A DNA stretch of 64,000 nucleotides from Cryptosporangium arvum DSM 44712 (GTDB lineage: Bacteria > Actinomycetota > Actinomycetes > Mycobacteriales > Cryptosporangiaceae): assembly GCF_000585375.1 (NCBI RefSeq), contig NZ_KK073874.1, positions 5,053,251 through 5,117,250 on the forward strand, written 5' to 3'. The notes under the pieces were generated by a model. It was not told where the DNA came from. It searched no databases and saw nothing but the letters and a program-made list of their open reading frames with translations. Positions 52,362-60,013 of the stretch are shown here, in pieces; positions within the stretch are counted from its first letter, which is position 1; each line of letters begins with the position of its first letter. The position numbers were made by a program, and so were the translations under genes.

Positions 52362-53324
52362 TCAGATGCTCGGGCCGCTGCCCTCGCCTTGAGCTCTTGC
52401 ACGGTTTCGGAGCAATGTCCGACGCCGTCGTCGGATTGCTCGAGTCCCGGTGACAGCGACGATGAACAGGAGGCCGGTGGCCGTAGCGGCCACGATCTGT
52501 CCGGTTGGACTGTCGTAGACGAGGGCTGTTCCGCCGGCGCAAAGTGCGACGGGTAGAAGGATCGTGATCCCGCACCCGGTTGCTCCCACAGCGCCGTTGT
52601 AAGCCTCCTGGGGATCCTCGGTCACGATGGCCCGGCTTGCCGCGACCGCGTCCTTCACGGCTGCGGTGGCGTAGACCGCGCCGGAGGCCTGGGGATCCAG
52701 TGGCCGTTGGCTGCGGGTAGCTGCCCACTCGGCAGCTCTGCGTGCGGCTGCAACTTTGTGCGCGGCGTCGCGCTCGGCAGCTTGCTTCGCGGCTGCTTCG
52801 CGCTGGGCTTCCTTCTGCGCAGCGGCTCTCCGCTCAGCAACTCGACGCTCGGCGTCTCGGCGAGCGGTAGCCTCGCGCGCCGCTGCTCGGCGGGCAGCCG
52901 CCTCTCGCGCGGCGGCTTTTCCTTGCTCCAGAGCCGCGCGGTAGACGACGGTGGCCCGTGCGCTGGCCGGCGAGATGAGGCCGGTCTCCACGGCGAAGGT
53001 GAACGCTGCGATCTGGTGGTGATCGGCGTACTCGACGGCACGTTTGCTGTAGTGACTGCTGGTGAAGAAGTAGAGCTGGCCCTGCCGGAGGCCACGGGCA
53101 CCGAACAGATTCTGTAAGGCGGGCGCTCCGATTCCCGCCACCTGTCGCTTCACCTGCCCGAACGCGTCCCGGGCGATGACATCCAAGCCCTTGTCCGGCC
53201 CATCCGCCGTGACCCGCGCATCGAGATGACCGAGCCATCGCATCCAGCGGGCCGCGTTGGCCTCCGCGGCACGCCAATCAGGGATGCTCTGCGCAGCCGG
53301 TGCTCCCGGTGGCCACTGCTCCAT
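52362..53324 (-). CDS. Mrr-like restriction endonuclease domain with long coiled coil and C-terminal membrane helices
   Basis: A 320-aa protein. Residues about 13-110 form an Mrr_cat/PD-(D/E)XK-type nuclease: WMRWLGHLDARVTADG, KGLDVIARDAFGQVKRQVAG (Asp...Gln-x-Lys) and LYFFTSSHYSKRAVEYADHH. Residues about 128-205 are an uninterrupted Ala/Arg/Glu-rich helix (e.g. REAAARRAAAREATARRDAE) predicted to form a coiled coil. Two hydrophobic segments follow, GATGCGITILLPVALCAGGT and ATATGLLFIVAVTG, then a basic tail. Third positions carry many A/T bases, unlike neighbours, suggesting transfer. The fusion suggests a membrane-tethered nuclease, perhaps against incoming DNA. The initiating codon is ATG 53324. 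Confidence 0.78.
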   Translation of the reverse strand: MEQWPPGAPAAQSIPDWRAAEANAARWMRWLGHLDARVTADGPDKGLDVIARDAFGQVKRQVAGIGAPALQNLFGARGLRQGQLYFFTSSHYSKRAVEYADHHQIAAFTFAVETGLISPASARATVVYRAALEQGKAAAREAAARRAAAREATARRDAERRVAERRAAAQKEAQREAAAKQAAERDAAHKVAAARRAAEWAATRSQRPLDPQASGAVYATAAVKDAVAASRAIVTEDPQEAYNGAVGATGCGITILLPVALCAGGTALVYDSPTGQIVAATATGLLFIVAVTGTRAIRRRRRTLLRNRARAQGEGSGPSI

Positions 53325-53660
53325 CCGCCCCCCAGCTCGTTGATGGACCGCCGCACCCGCGTCGGCTGGTCAGAAGCGCACGACTCTAGCGGCGATCCGC
53401 GGCTTGCTCGAACGCCCGGACGGTCAAGGTGCTGTTTCGGTTCGCCGGTCGTGGCGTCGGTCTTGTTCCATGCCAATGGACTGGTGTGCGGGCAAGCGAG
53501 TACCCGCAGGCCACGGCTCAGATCGCCGGCGGCTGCCATGTCCGCCCTGTTCCATGCCGCGGCCGCTCGCGTCGAGAGGTGTGACGGCAGCAGCACGAGC
53601 CGGTTCGCACCTTGCCACCACCTGCCTCGCCGACCGGCCTGCACGGGTAACCGAGCAAGA
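53325..53660. other. Intergenic stretch upstream of the AraC-GyrI gene
   Basis: No gene is supported here. The word TGTTCCATGCC occurs twice, about 86 bp apart. Otherwise I see no repeats or promoters except the dyad listed at 53661. Confidence 0.5.
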
Positions 53661-53675
53661 ACCGTCAAACGGTTC
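53661..53675. promoter_or_regulatory. Inverted repeat upstream of AraC-GyrI regulator
   Basis: AACCGT-CAA-ACGGTT is a perfect 6-bp dyad 25 bp before the GTG start at 53701. TACCGT (53689-53694), ending 6 nt before the GTG, could be a leaderless -10. The dyad would then overlap the promoter spacer, a position suited to autoregulation. Confidence 0.45.
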
Positions 53676-53700
53676 GCTGCCCGGTCGGTACCGTCGAGTC

Positions 53701-54600
53701 GTGCCGTTGCGGACCCGTGAACTGCTCCGACTCCTTGCCGCCATCAACTCCCGGCTGAGCGGGGATGTCTCGCTGCCGGTCCTGGCGGTGTGGGCGCACC
53801 GGTCCCAGTTCGATCTGCACCGCCAGTTCCGGCGGCTGGTGGGCGAGACACCGAAGGCCTACACGACGCGGGTCCGGCTGGCCAGCGCTGCGGCCGAACT
53901 GGTGTCCACCGACCGTCGAGTGTCGGCGGTGGCGTTCGACCACGGGTTCGCCAGTCATGAGGTCTTCACCCGGACTTTCACCCGCCACTTCGGTCACAGC
54001 CCGCGGGAGTACCGCACCCGCGGGCTCCACGTCGCTGGCCGGCGCACAGCCGCCGTGCACGCCTCGACGGTGGGTTCGACGGCGCCCTGCATCAGCCTTT
54101 ACCGCATCAGCACCGCTGAGAGGAAACCTGCTGTGCCGCTCGACATTTCCGTTCGCGACCTGTCCGCCTTCCACGCCCTCGTGATGCGCCGCCGGGTGAC
54201 CCGCGACGAGATCGCGACCGCGCTCGCAGAGAGTCTGCCAACCGTGTTCGGGTACGCCCAGCGGCACGGGCTGACCATCACCGGTCCGCCGTTCGCCCGC
54301 TATCCGGAGGTGGGGATGGGGTCACTCGTCATCGAGGGAGGCATAACCGTTGCGGCGCCCCCGTCGGCGGCACTCGACGACGGGATCGAGGCGCTCGCTA
54401 TCCCGGCGGGGCGGGCGGTGGTAGCCCTCCACCGGGGGCCTTACGACTGCCTGCCCGAGTCCTACCAAGAGATCGAGAGGTGGATGCGCGACCAGGGATT
54501 GTCCGCGGCGGCAGCGCCGTGGGAGACGTATCTGACCGATCCCGGAGAGCGCCCCGATCCGGCGACCTGGGAAACGGAAATCGTCCAACCCGTCCGGTGA
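53701..54600 (+). CDS. AraC-family regulator with C-terminal GyrI-like effector domain
   Basis: A 299-aa protein with reversed domain order. The N-terminal double HTH is LLRLLAAINSRLSGDVSLPV, RSQFDLHRQFRRLVGETPKA, then VSAVAFDHGFASHEVFTRTF and GHSPREYRTRG. The C-terminal half is a GyrI/SOUL-like small-molecule binding domain (IPAGRAVVALHRGPYDCLPE, SYQEIERWMRDQGLSAAAAP, WETYLTDPGERPDPATWET). MarA/Rob-type relatives sense drugs or lipophilic compounds. GTG 53701 is chosen from the HTH start and the -10-like element before it. Confidence 0.88.
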   Translation: MPLRTRELLRLLAAINSRLSGDVSLPVLAVWAHRSQFDLHRQFRRLVGETPKAYTTRVRLASAAAELVSTDRRVSAVAFDHGFASHEVFTRTFTRHFGHSPREYRTRGLHVAGRRTAAVHASTVGSTAPCISLYRISTAERKPAVPLDISVRDLSAFHALVMRRRVTRDEIATALAESLPTVFGYAQRHGLTITGPPFARYPEVGMGSLVIEGGITVAAPPSAALDDGIEALAIPAGRAVVALHRGPYDCLPESYQEIERWMRDQGLSAAAAPWETYLTDPGERPDPATWETEIVQPVR

Positions 54601-54714
54601 CGCCTACACGGCGCTGACCTGACAAGCCAGCAAGAATGTCGTCGTCGGAGCGTCTCGGTCCAGTGAGCGAATGCCCGACTGAGCGTCGGGGACGCGTTGA
54701 CTCTCATGTCGCAG

Positions 54715-54918
54715 TCAGATCGGCAAATACTGCTCGGCTCGTTTCCAGACCGCGATGCTGGCCTCGCGGTCCTGACTGGAGACCGCTGAACGACGCCAGC
54801 CGCCGTCGCCGGTGGCGTGCGCGACCGAGCGGTCTGTCATGTCTTCGAGCCAGCGCAGGCTGGGCAGTCGGAGAGCGTCAGAACCGCTCACGGACAGGCT
54901 CGCGACGAGCAGTTTCAC
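54715..54918 (-). CDS. Unidentified 67-aa fragment
   Basis: The minus strand encodes a 67-aa frame beginning with GTG. It contains DALRLPSLRWLEDMTDRSVA, then HATGDGGWRRSAVSSQDREA, ending in WKRAEQYLPI. The codon pattern is coding-like. It looks like the tail of a larger protein rather than a full gene because a stop lies a few codons upstream. I do not recognise the family. It lies inside a stretch of decayed genes next to the kinase pseudogene. Confidence 0.35.
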   Translation of the reverse strand: MKLLVASLSVSGSDALRLPSLRWLEDMTDRSVAHATGDGGWRRSAVSSQDREASIAVWKRAEQYLPI

Positions 54919-54924
54919 GACGAG

Positions 54925-55749
54925 GCGTACGGCGCTGTTCGGCCTGCTTCAACGCTAGGAATTCGCCGGTCGGCGCACCTCCGGCGCCAGGTCGGTCGCC
55001 CGTGCTTGAGGGTGTTCGTCACCGCACGACCGCGGCCGGAGTCTGGTCGACGACGTGGTCCTCGACCGTGATCGTGTCGATCTCCGGCCGCACGTCGAGC
55101 AGTCCGAACAGTTCGCGAGCGGCAGCCAGCTCGTCGCCGAGGCTGATGAGCACCGGCCCGCCGGTCAGCGCCCGGAGCCTGGCGTGACCGTCGATCAGTG
55201 ACCGGAGTGTGGTGAGCTGGACCCGGCAGCGTTCGACGTCGGAGTCGAGCAGGCGCAGCGCGGCCTCGTTGCACCACGGTGCCGCGACGAGCGTGCGGCC
55301 GAGCGAAAATCGTGCAGCTCGCGGGAGATCCGGAGCCGCTCCTCGTCCACGCGGGCACGGGCCATCTCCTCCCGGGTCCGGCGCAGTTCGTGGAGTACGA
55401 CGCGCTGCCGGGTCGGGACGTACAGGCCGAAGCCGCAGACGATCACCGTCGCGGCGAGCGAAATCAGGCTGATGACGGGGGTGCCGTCCGACTTCGCGAT
55501 CAGTAGCACGACGTCGGCCGCGCTGAGCAGTGCTACGGCCCACGTCCCCCGCCGGCCCACGTCCCCCGCCGGCCCGCAGCCCCTTGCGGACCAGGGCCTC
55601 GAACCGCAGGTAGCACTCGGCGACCAAGCCATTGAGCACGTCGCAGAAGACCTGGACCGGCAGCATCACGTTCCCCTGCCCGCGCTGCGCGCGAGGGCCT
55701 GCCCGACGCTGAAGACGTTCAGGAGCAGAACCAGCAGCCACACACCCAT
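54925..55749 (-). pseudogene. DesK-type sensor histidine kinase pseudogene
   Basis: Pieces of one kinase can be followed in three frames. From ATG 55749: MGVWLLVLLLNVFSVGQALA, then after a frame change VMLPVQVFCDVLNGLVAECY, then WAVALLSAADVVLLIAKSDG with RVDEERLRISRELHDF (the H-box). The expected residues after HDF are lost. SLGRTLVAAPWCNEAALRLL and PVLISLGDELAAARELFGLL follow in another frame, then VTNTLKHG (the N-box) in a further frame. The rest of the ATPase domain is not found. At least three lesions make it inactive. No response-regulator gene is adjacent. Confidence 0.8.
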
Positions 55750-55831
55750 GCCGGAGCGCTGACCCGTGACCCTGCTGTGGACGCCGCGCCGGTTTCTACA
55801 GGGATGGACGTATCGACCGACCACCGCGCCG

Positions 55832-56008
55832 ATGTCCAAAGTCATCACCGCGAAGAGCCCAGTGTTCTGGGTCATCGTCTTCGCCGCGCGATCCTCCCCC
55901 GCGCTGGCCCTGCACGGGATCGCTCAGGTCGTCGCGACGCTGCTCGTCGTCGCCTTCGTCGTGGTCGGTCTCGTCCGCGCGTGCCAGCGGCGGGCCCTCA
56001 CCGAGTAG
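55832..56008 (+). CDS. Small hypothetical membrane protein
   Basis: A 58-aa frame (MSKVITAKSPVFWVIVFAAR, LALHGIAQVVATLLVVAFVV, GLVRACQRRALTE) with one or two hydrophobic segments and more than 90% G/C at third positions. It looks truly coding despite its size and position between pseudogenes on the other strand. No Shine-Dalgarno sequence is visible, and no family is recognised. Confidence 0.4.
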   Translation: MSKVITAKSPVFWVIVFAARSSPALALHGIAQVVATLLVVAFVVVGLVRACQRRALTE

Positions 56009-56029
56009 CACCCTCGTCCGGTGGTGTCC

Positions 56030-56323
56030 GCGTGCCGGCGGCTTCGGCGTGGGTGTCGACGATGCCGATCAGGCCTTCGTCCTGACCGCCGGGTGGGTGG
56101 GCGGCCGTAGTGCCCGTGCGCGACCAGGAGCAGGATCTCCCCCACGCGGGCGGTGACGAGTTCGAGCTCCGGGGCGGGTGCCACCGGCGGCCGGACGTGG
56201 CCGAGCCGTCGCGGGGATAGCCGCCGAGGACGGCCGGGCCGGCAGGAAATAGTGCGAGTTGGCCAGCGCGATGCACAGCAGCATCGCTCCGAGAGCCAGG
56301 TCCGGCCCCACGGCGTAAGTCAT
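56030..56323 (-). pseudogene. Remnant of a DUF418-like membrane protein gene
   Basis: From ATG 56323 the minus strand reads MTYAVGPDLALGAMLLCIAL then ANSHYFLPARPSS. This resembles the first helix of DUF418-type membrane proteins. The frame then shifts, and short stretches such as LGGYPRDGS and VTARVGEILLLVAHGHYG appear in other frames. Nothing of the remaining roughly 300 residues is found. Assignment rests on a short segment and is tentative. Confidence 0.4.
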
Positions 56324-56652
56324 GTCTTCAGGCGACCGGTGCGGGCGCCGGGCTCTCAGCGGGTTTCGTCGTCACAGCGTCGACCAAGGCCGATACGGTC
56401 CCCGCCACGCCCGGCTTCATGAAACCAGGCCACGGGTACCGAACACCGTCGCTGAATCCGGCATTTGGTCTCGGTTCCTCCTTGGTCACCATTACACGAA
56501 CGGGGATGCCGGAAATCGACGGCATGCCGGGAATGGCGTCGACTGCGTCTGCACGGTCTCGTGCTGGTCCTGCACGACCTCGCCGCCGACCTGTCCGACT
56601 CCTACCCCGCCGAGCAGTCTCGGTCGTGACGTCCACTCGGAGGAGGGAATTC
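56324..56652. other. Intergenic stretch upstream of the hydrolase/pyruvate-oxidase operon
   Basis: A possible minus-strand 65-aa frame (56328-56525) has only about 72% G/C at third positions and no known domain, so I do not call it. The stretch is less GC-rich than its surroundings and probably contains the promoter of the plus-strand operon, but no clear -35/-10 pair is visible. Confidence 0.4.
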
Positions 56653-57612
56653 ATGACCCAGGTCGTCCCCGTGCTCGAACAGGCCGCCCAGGACTTCGCC
56701 GACGCGACCGCCAAGCCGCCGTTCCTGTACGAGCTGACCATCGACGAAGGCCGTCGCACCGTCGACTCGGTGCAGGACGGTGACGTTCCCGCGCCGGCGG
56801 TCGACGTGACCGACCTGACCGTGCCGGGCGGCCCCAGCGGGCAGGTGTCGATCCGGATCTACCGGCCGGCCGGCAGCTCGGGACCGTTGCCGGTGGTGCT
56901 GTACACGCACGGCGCCGGCTGGGTGTTCGGCGACGCGCACACCCACGACCGGCTGGTCCGCGAGCTGACGGTCCGGGCCGGCGCGGCAACGGTCTTCCCG
57001 AACTATTCGTTGTCGCCGGAAGCGCGGTACCCGACGGCGATCGAGGAGATCTACGCGGCTCTGCGGTGGGTCGCCGAGTCCGGGTCCGGGCACGACCTCG
57101 ACGGCACCCGCATCGCGGTCGCCGGCGACTCCGTCGGCGGCAACATGACCGCCGCGGTGACGCTGCTGGCCAAGGACCGCGGCGGACCGGCGATCGCCGC
57201 CCAACTGCTCTACTACCCGGTCACCGACGCCACCTTCGACACCGACTCCTACCACCAGTTCGCCGAAGGCTACTGGCTGCGCCGCCAGGCGATGCAGTGG
57301 TTCTGGGACCAGTACACGACCGATCCCGCCCAGCGCGCCGAGATCACCGCGTCCCCGTTGCGCGCCACGGCCGAGGAACTGTCCGGACTGCCTCCGGCAC
57401 TCGTCGTCACCGGTGAGGCCGACGTCCTGCGTGACGAGGGCGAAGCGTACGCAGCCGCCTTGCGCGCCGCCGGCGTGCCGGTGACCGCCGTCCGCTACCA
57501 GGGTGCCATTCACGACTTCGTCATGGTCAACAGCATGCGCGACACCCAGGCGGCCCGAGCCGCCACCGAACAGGGCGGGCACTTCCTGCGTGCCGCCCTG
57601 CACGCCGAATGA
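56653..57612 (+). CDS. HSL-family alpha/beta hydrolase (esterase/acetyl-hydrolase)
   Basis: A 319-aa esterase of the hormone-sensitive lipase family. The oxyanion motif is YTHGAGWVFGDAH (HGAG in place of HGGG), the nucleophile GDSVGGN, the acid in VTGEADVLRDEG and the His in GAIHDFVMVN. ATG 56653 has AGGAGGG 5-6 nt upstream. It is the first gene of a dense operon with a second hydrolase, an exporter and pyruvate oxidase. Confidence 0.9.
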   Translation: MTQVVPVLEQAAQDFADATAKPPFLYELTIDEGRRTVDSVQDGDVPAPAVDVTDLTVPGGPSGQVSIRIYRPAGSSGPLPVVLYTHGAGWVFGDAHTHDRLVRELTVRAGAATVFPNYSLSPEARYPTAIEEIYAALRWVAESGSGHDLDGTRIAVAGDSVGGNMTAAVTLLAKDRGGPAIAAQLLYYPVTDATFDTDSYHQFAEGYWLRRQAMQWFWDQYTTDPAQRAEITASPLRATAEELSGLPPALVVTGEADVLRDEGEAYAAALRAAGVPVTAVRYQGAIHDFVMVNSMRDTQAARAATEQGGHFLRAALHAE

Positions 57613-57635
57613 CGACCCCGCACGAGGAGCACCTG

Positions 57636-58352
57636 ATGAGCACCACCTCCACCGTCGTCCTGGTACACGGCGCCTTCGCCGACGCCGCCAGCTTCTCCGC
57701 CGTCGTTCCCGGCCTGCTCGCCGAGGGGATCGACGTCGTCGTTCCTGCGGTGCCCAACCGCAGCCTGATCGGCGACTCCGCCTACATCGCCTCGATCGTC
57801 CGGCAGATCGAGGGCCCGGTGCTGCTCGTCGGGCACTCCTACGGCGGCGCGGTCATCACCGTGGCCGGCGCCGAGGACAACGTCGTCGGCCTGGTCTATC
57901 TGGCCGGCTACGCCCTGGAGGAGGGCGAGAGCCTCGCCGAACTGCAGGGCCGCTTCCCCGACTCCGACCTGGCCACCGCGCTCGTCTACCGGCCCTACCC
58001 GATCGAGGGCGCCGAGGACGGCACGGACGTCTACGTCGACGTCGAGAAGTTCCCGGCCGTGTTCGCCGAGGGTGTCGACCCCCAGCTGGCGAAGGTGCTG
58101 GCCGTCTCGCAGCGTCCACTCGCCGGTGCCGCGTTCGCGGAGAAGGCGCCGGTCGCGGCGTGGAAGACCAAGCCCTCCTGGGGTCTGGTGTCGGTTGCGG
58201 ACCACACGATCAACCCCGATGTCGAGCGCTTCGGCTACTCGCGTGCCGGGATGACGGTCAGCGAGGTCGAGTCCTCGCACCTGGTGATGCTCGCCCACCC
58301 GAAGGCCGTCGTCGAGCTGATCCGCGACGCGGTCCGGGCCACCGCGCAGTGA
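57636..58352 (+). CDS. Alpha/beta hydrolase
   Basis: A 238-aa compact alpha/beta hydrolase, similar to salicylate-esterase/hydroxynitrile-lyase-like actinobacterial enzymes: VVLVHGAFADAASFSAVVPG, nucleophile GHSYGGAVITVAG, acid region SVADHTINPD and His in VESSHLVMLAHP. ATG 57636 is favoured by GAGGAGC just upstream; an ATG at 57609 overlapping the previous stop (ATGA) is an alternative. Its stop overlaps the MFS start by 4 nt. Confidence 0.88.
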   Translation: MSTTSTVVLVHGAFADAASFSAVVPGLLAEGIDVVVPAVPNRSLIGDSAYIASIVRQIEGPVLLVGHSYGGAVITVAGAEDNVVGLVYLAGYALEEGESLAELQGRFPDSDLATALVYRPYPIEGAEDGTDVYVDVEKFPAVFAEGVDPQLAKVLAVSQRPLAGAAFAEKAPVAAWKTKPSWGLVSVADHTINPDVERFGYSRAGMTVSEVESSHLVMLAHPKAVVELIRDAVRATAQ

Positions 58353-60013
58353 CCACCGGGGCGGCCCCGGCGTCGGCTGCGGCCGCCCCGACGCCCGCCT
58401 CGGGACCCGCCGCGGGTCCCTGGGCACCGCTGCGGCGGCCGGTGTTCCGCTGGGTGTGGATCGCCGCGTTCGTGGCCAACCTGGGCACCTGGATGCAGAC
58501 GGTCGGCGGTCAGTGGCTGCTGGTCGAAGGGCACAGCTCCAGCCTGCTCATCTCGCTGGTGCAGAGTGCTTCCAGTCTTCCGGTGCTGCTGCTGGTCATC
58601 CCGGCGGGTGCCGTCGCCGACTTCTTCGACCGGCGGCGGCTGCTCCTGGCGGTCCAGGGGGTCCAGGCCGTCATCGCCGGGATCCTCGCGCTCCTGACGG
58701 CGGTCAGCCGGACGTCGCCCGACGTGTTGTTGCTGTTCACGTTCCTGCTCGGCTGCGGCGCAGCCGCTCAGTTGCCGGCCTACCAGTCGTTCATCTCCGA
58801 CCTGCTGCCGCGCACCGAGCTCGGGGCCGGCGCCTCGCTGAGTTCGCTCGGCGTCAACCTCGCCCGTGCCGTCGGGCCGGCGATCGCCGGTCTGCTCGTC
58901 GCTCCGCTCGGGGTGGCATGGTTGTTCACGCTCAACGCGGTGAGTTTCCTGCTCTTCGCCGGGGCGCTGCTGACGACGAAGTCGCCCCAGTCGGCGGTCG
59001 CACCCGCGGCCCGAGCCGTCTCCTGGTCGAGCCTCGAAGCCGGCGGCCGGTACGTGCGTCACTCGCCTGCCGTGCGCCGCATCCTGCTCCGCCTGGTGTT
59101 GTTCGCCTGGCCGGTCAACGTGCTGTGGGCACTGCTGGCACCCCTTGCCGAACGCCGTCTGGGGCTGTCGGCCACCGGGTACGGGGTGCTGCTCGGCGCG
59201 GCGGGGGCCGGTGCGGTGGCCGGTGCGGTGCTCATGCCGCGCCTGCGCCGATGGCTGTCGGCGTCCCAGCTGCTCACGGCGTCCGGCGTCGTCTACGGAG
59301 CCGGTCTCGTCGGGCTGGCGTTCGTGCGCACGATGGGGGAGGCCATCGCCGTGCTGCTGCCGGTGGGGGTGGCCTGGATCGTGGTGATCGCCGGCTTGAA
59401 CGCCTCCACCCAGGCGTTCCTGCCCGACTGGGTGCGAGCCCGGGCGCTGGCGATCTACCAGATGGTGTTGTTCGCGTCGTTCGCCGGCAGTGCGGCGGCG
59501 TGGGGCGCGGTCGCCAACGGCATCGGCCTCGAGCGCTCGTTCGGCCTGGCCGGCGTGTTGCTGCTGGTCACGACGCTGGCGGGGATCTGGCTGCCGCTGC
59601 GCCGCACCGACGTGGGCGACCGCACCGCCGTCACCACCGGGCTACTGCCGGACGTCACCTCGCTCGGCATCGCGATCCCCGACGATCCGGTGGAGGTCGT
59701 CGTCCGGTACCGGGTCGCGCCCGAGCGGCAGGATGCCTTCCTCGACGCCGTCGCCGACCTGCGTAACAGCCGGCTCCGTACCGGTAGCACCCAGTGGGCG
59801 CTGTTACGTGATGCCGTCGAGGCCGAGGTCCTGGTCGAGCGCTACCGCGTAGCCTCCTGGACGGACCATCGTGACCAGCACGACCGGCGGCTCACGCGGT
59901 TCGACGAGGACGTCCGGCAGCGCGTCAGAGCGCTCGCGGATTCCGTCGACGACGCGGAGCACCTGCTGTTCGTCGACGTACCGCACCACTCGCACTTCCG
60001 GAGGACACCGTGA
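58349..60013 (+). CDS. MFS_3-type exporter with C-terminal cytoplasmic domain
   Basis: A 554-aa MFS protein of the EntS/transmembrane secretion effector type. About 12 helices run from residue 26 to 420 (FRWVWIAAFVANLGTWMQTV, GAVADFFDRRRLLLAV, LLGCGAAAQLPAYQSFISDL, NLARAVGPAIAGLLVAPLGV). A soluble domain of roughly 110 residues follows (VEVVVRYRVAPERQDAFLDA, WTDHRDQHDRRLTRFDED), like antibiotic-biosynthesis-monooxygenase folds. GTG 58349 overlaps the hydrolase stop and its own stop overlaps the pyruvate oxidase GTG, both by 4 nt. Substrate is unknown. Confidence 0.9.
   Translation: MTTGAAPASAAAAPTPASGPAAGPWAPLRRPVFRWVWIAAFVANLGTWMQTVGGQWLLVEGHSSSLLISLVQSASSLPVLLLVIPAGAVADFFDRRRLLLAVQGVQAVIAGILALLTAVSRTSPDVLLLFTFLLGCGAAAQLPAYQSFISDLLPRTELGAGASLSSLGVNLARAVGPAIAGLLVAPLGVAWLFTLNAVSFLLFAGALLTTKSPQSAVAPAARAVSWSSLEAGGRYVRHSPAVRRILLRLVLFAWPVNVLWALLAPLAERRLGLSATGYGVLLGAAGAGAVAGAVLMPRLRRWLSASQLLTASGVVYGAGLVGLAFVRTMGEAIAVLLPVGVAWIVVIAGLNASTQAFLPDWVRARALAIYQMVLFASFAGSAAAWGAVANGIGLERSFGLAGVLLLVTTLAGIWLPLRRTDVGDRTAVTTGLLPDVTSLGIAIPDDPVEVVVRYRVAPERQDAFLDAVADLRNSRLRTGSTQWALLRDAVEAEVLVERYRVASWTDHRDQHDRRLTRFDEDVRQRVRALADSVDDAEHLLFVDVPHHSHFRRTP

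Noticed and set aside
52707-53117. Cysteine/serine-rich plus-strand frame opposite the Mrr-like gene
   Set aside because: It is the antisense reading of the Ala/Arg coiled coil; the minus-strand protein has a recognisable nuclease pattern.
53548-53558. Repeated TGTTCCATGCC as an insertion-site duplication
   Set aside because: The two 11-bp copies about 86 bp apart are not flanked by inverted repeats or transposase sequence; chance cannot be excluded.
56328-56525. Minus-strand 65-aa frame upstream of the hydrolase operon
   Set aside because: Third-position G/C is only about 72%, no domain is recognised and it ends 4 nt before a pseudogene start, so coding is not supported.
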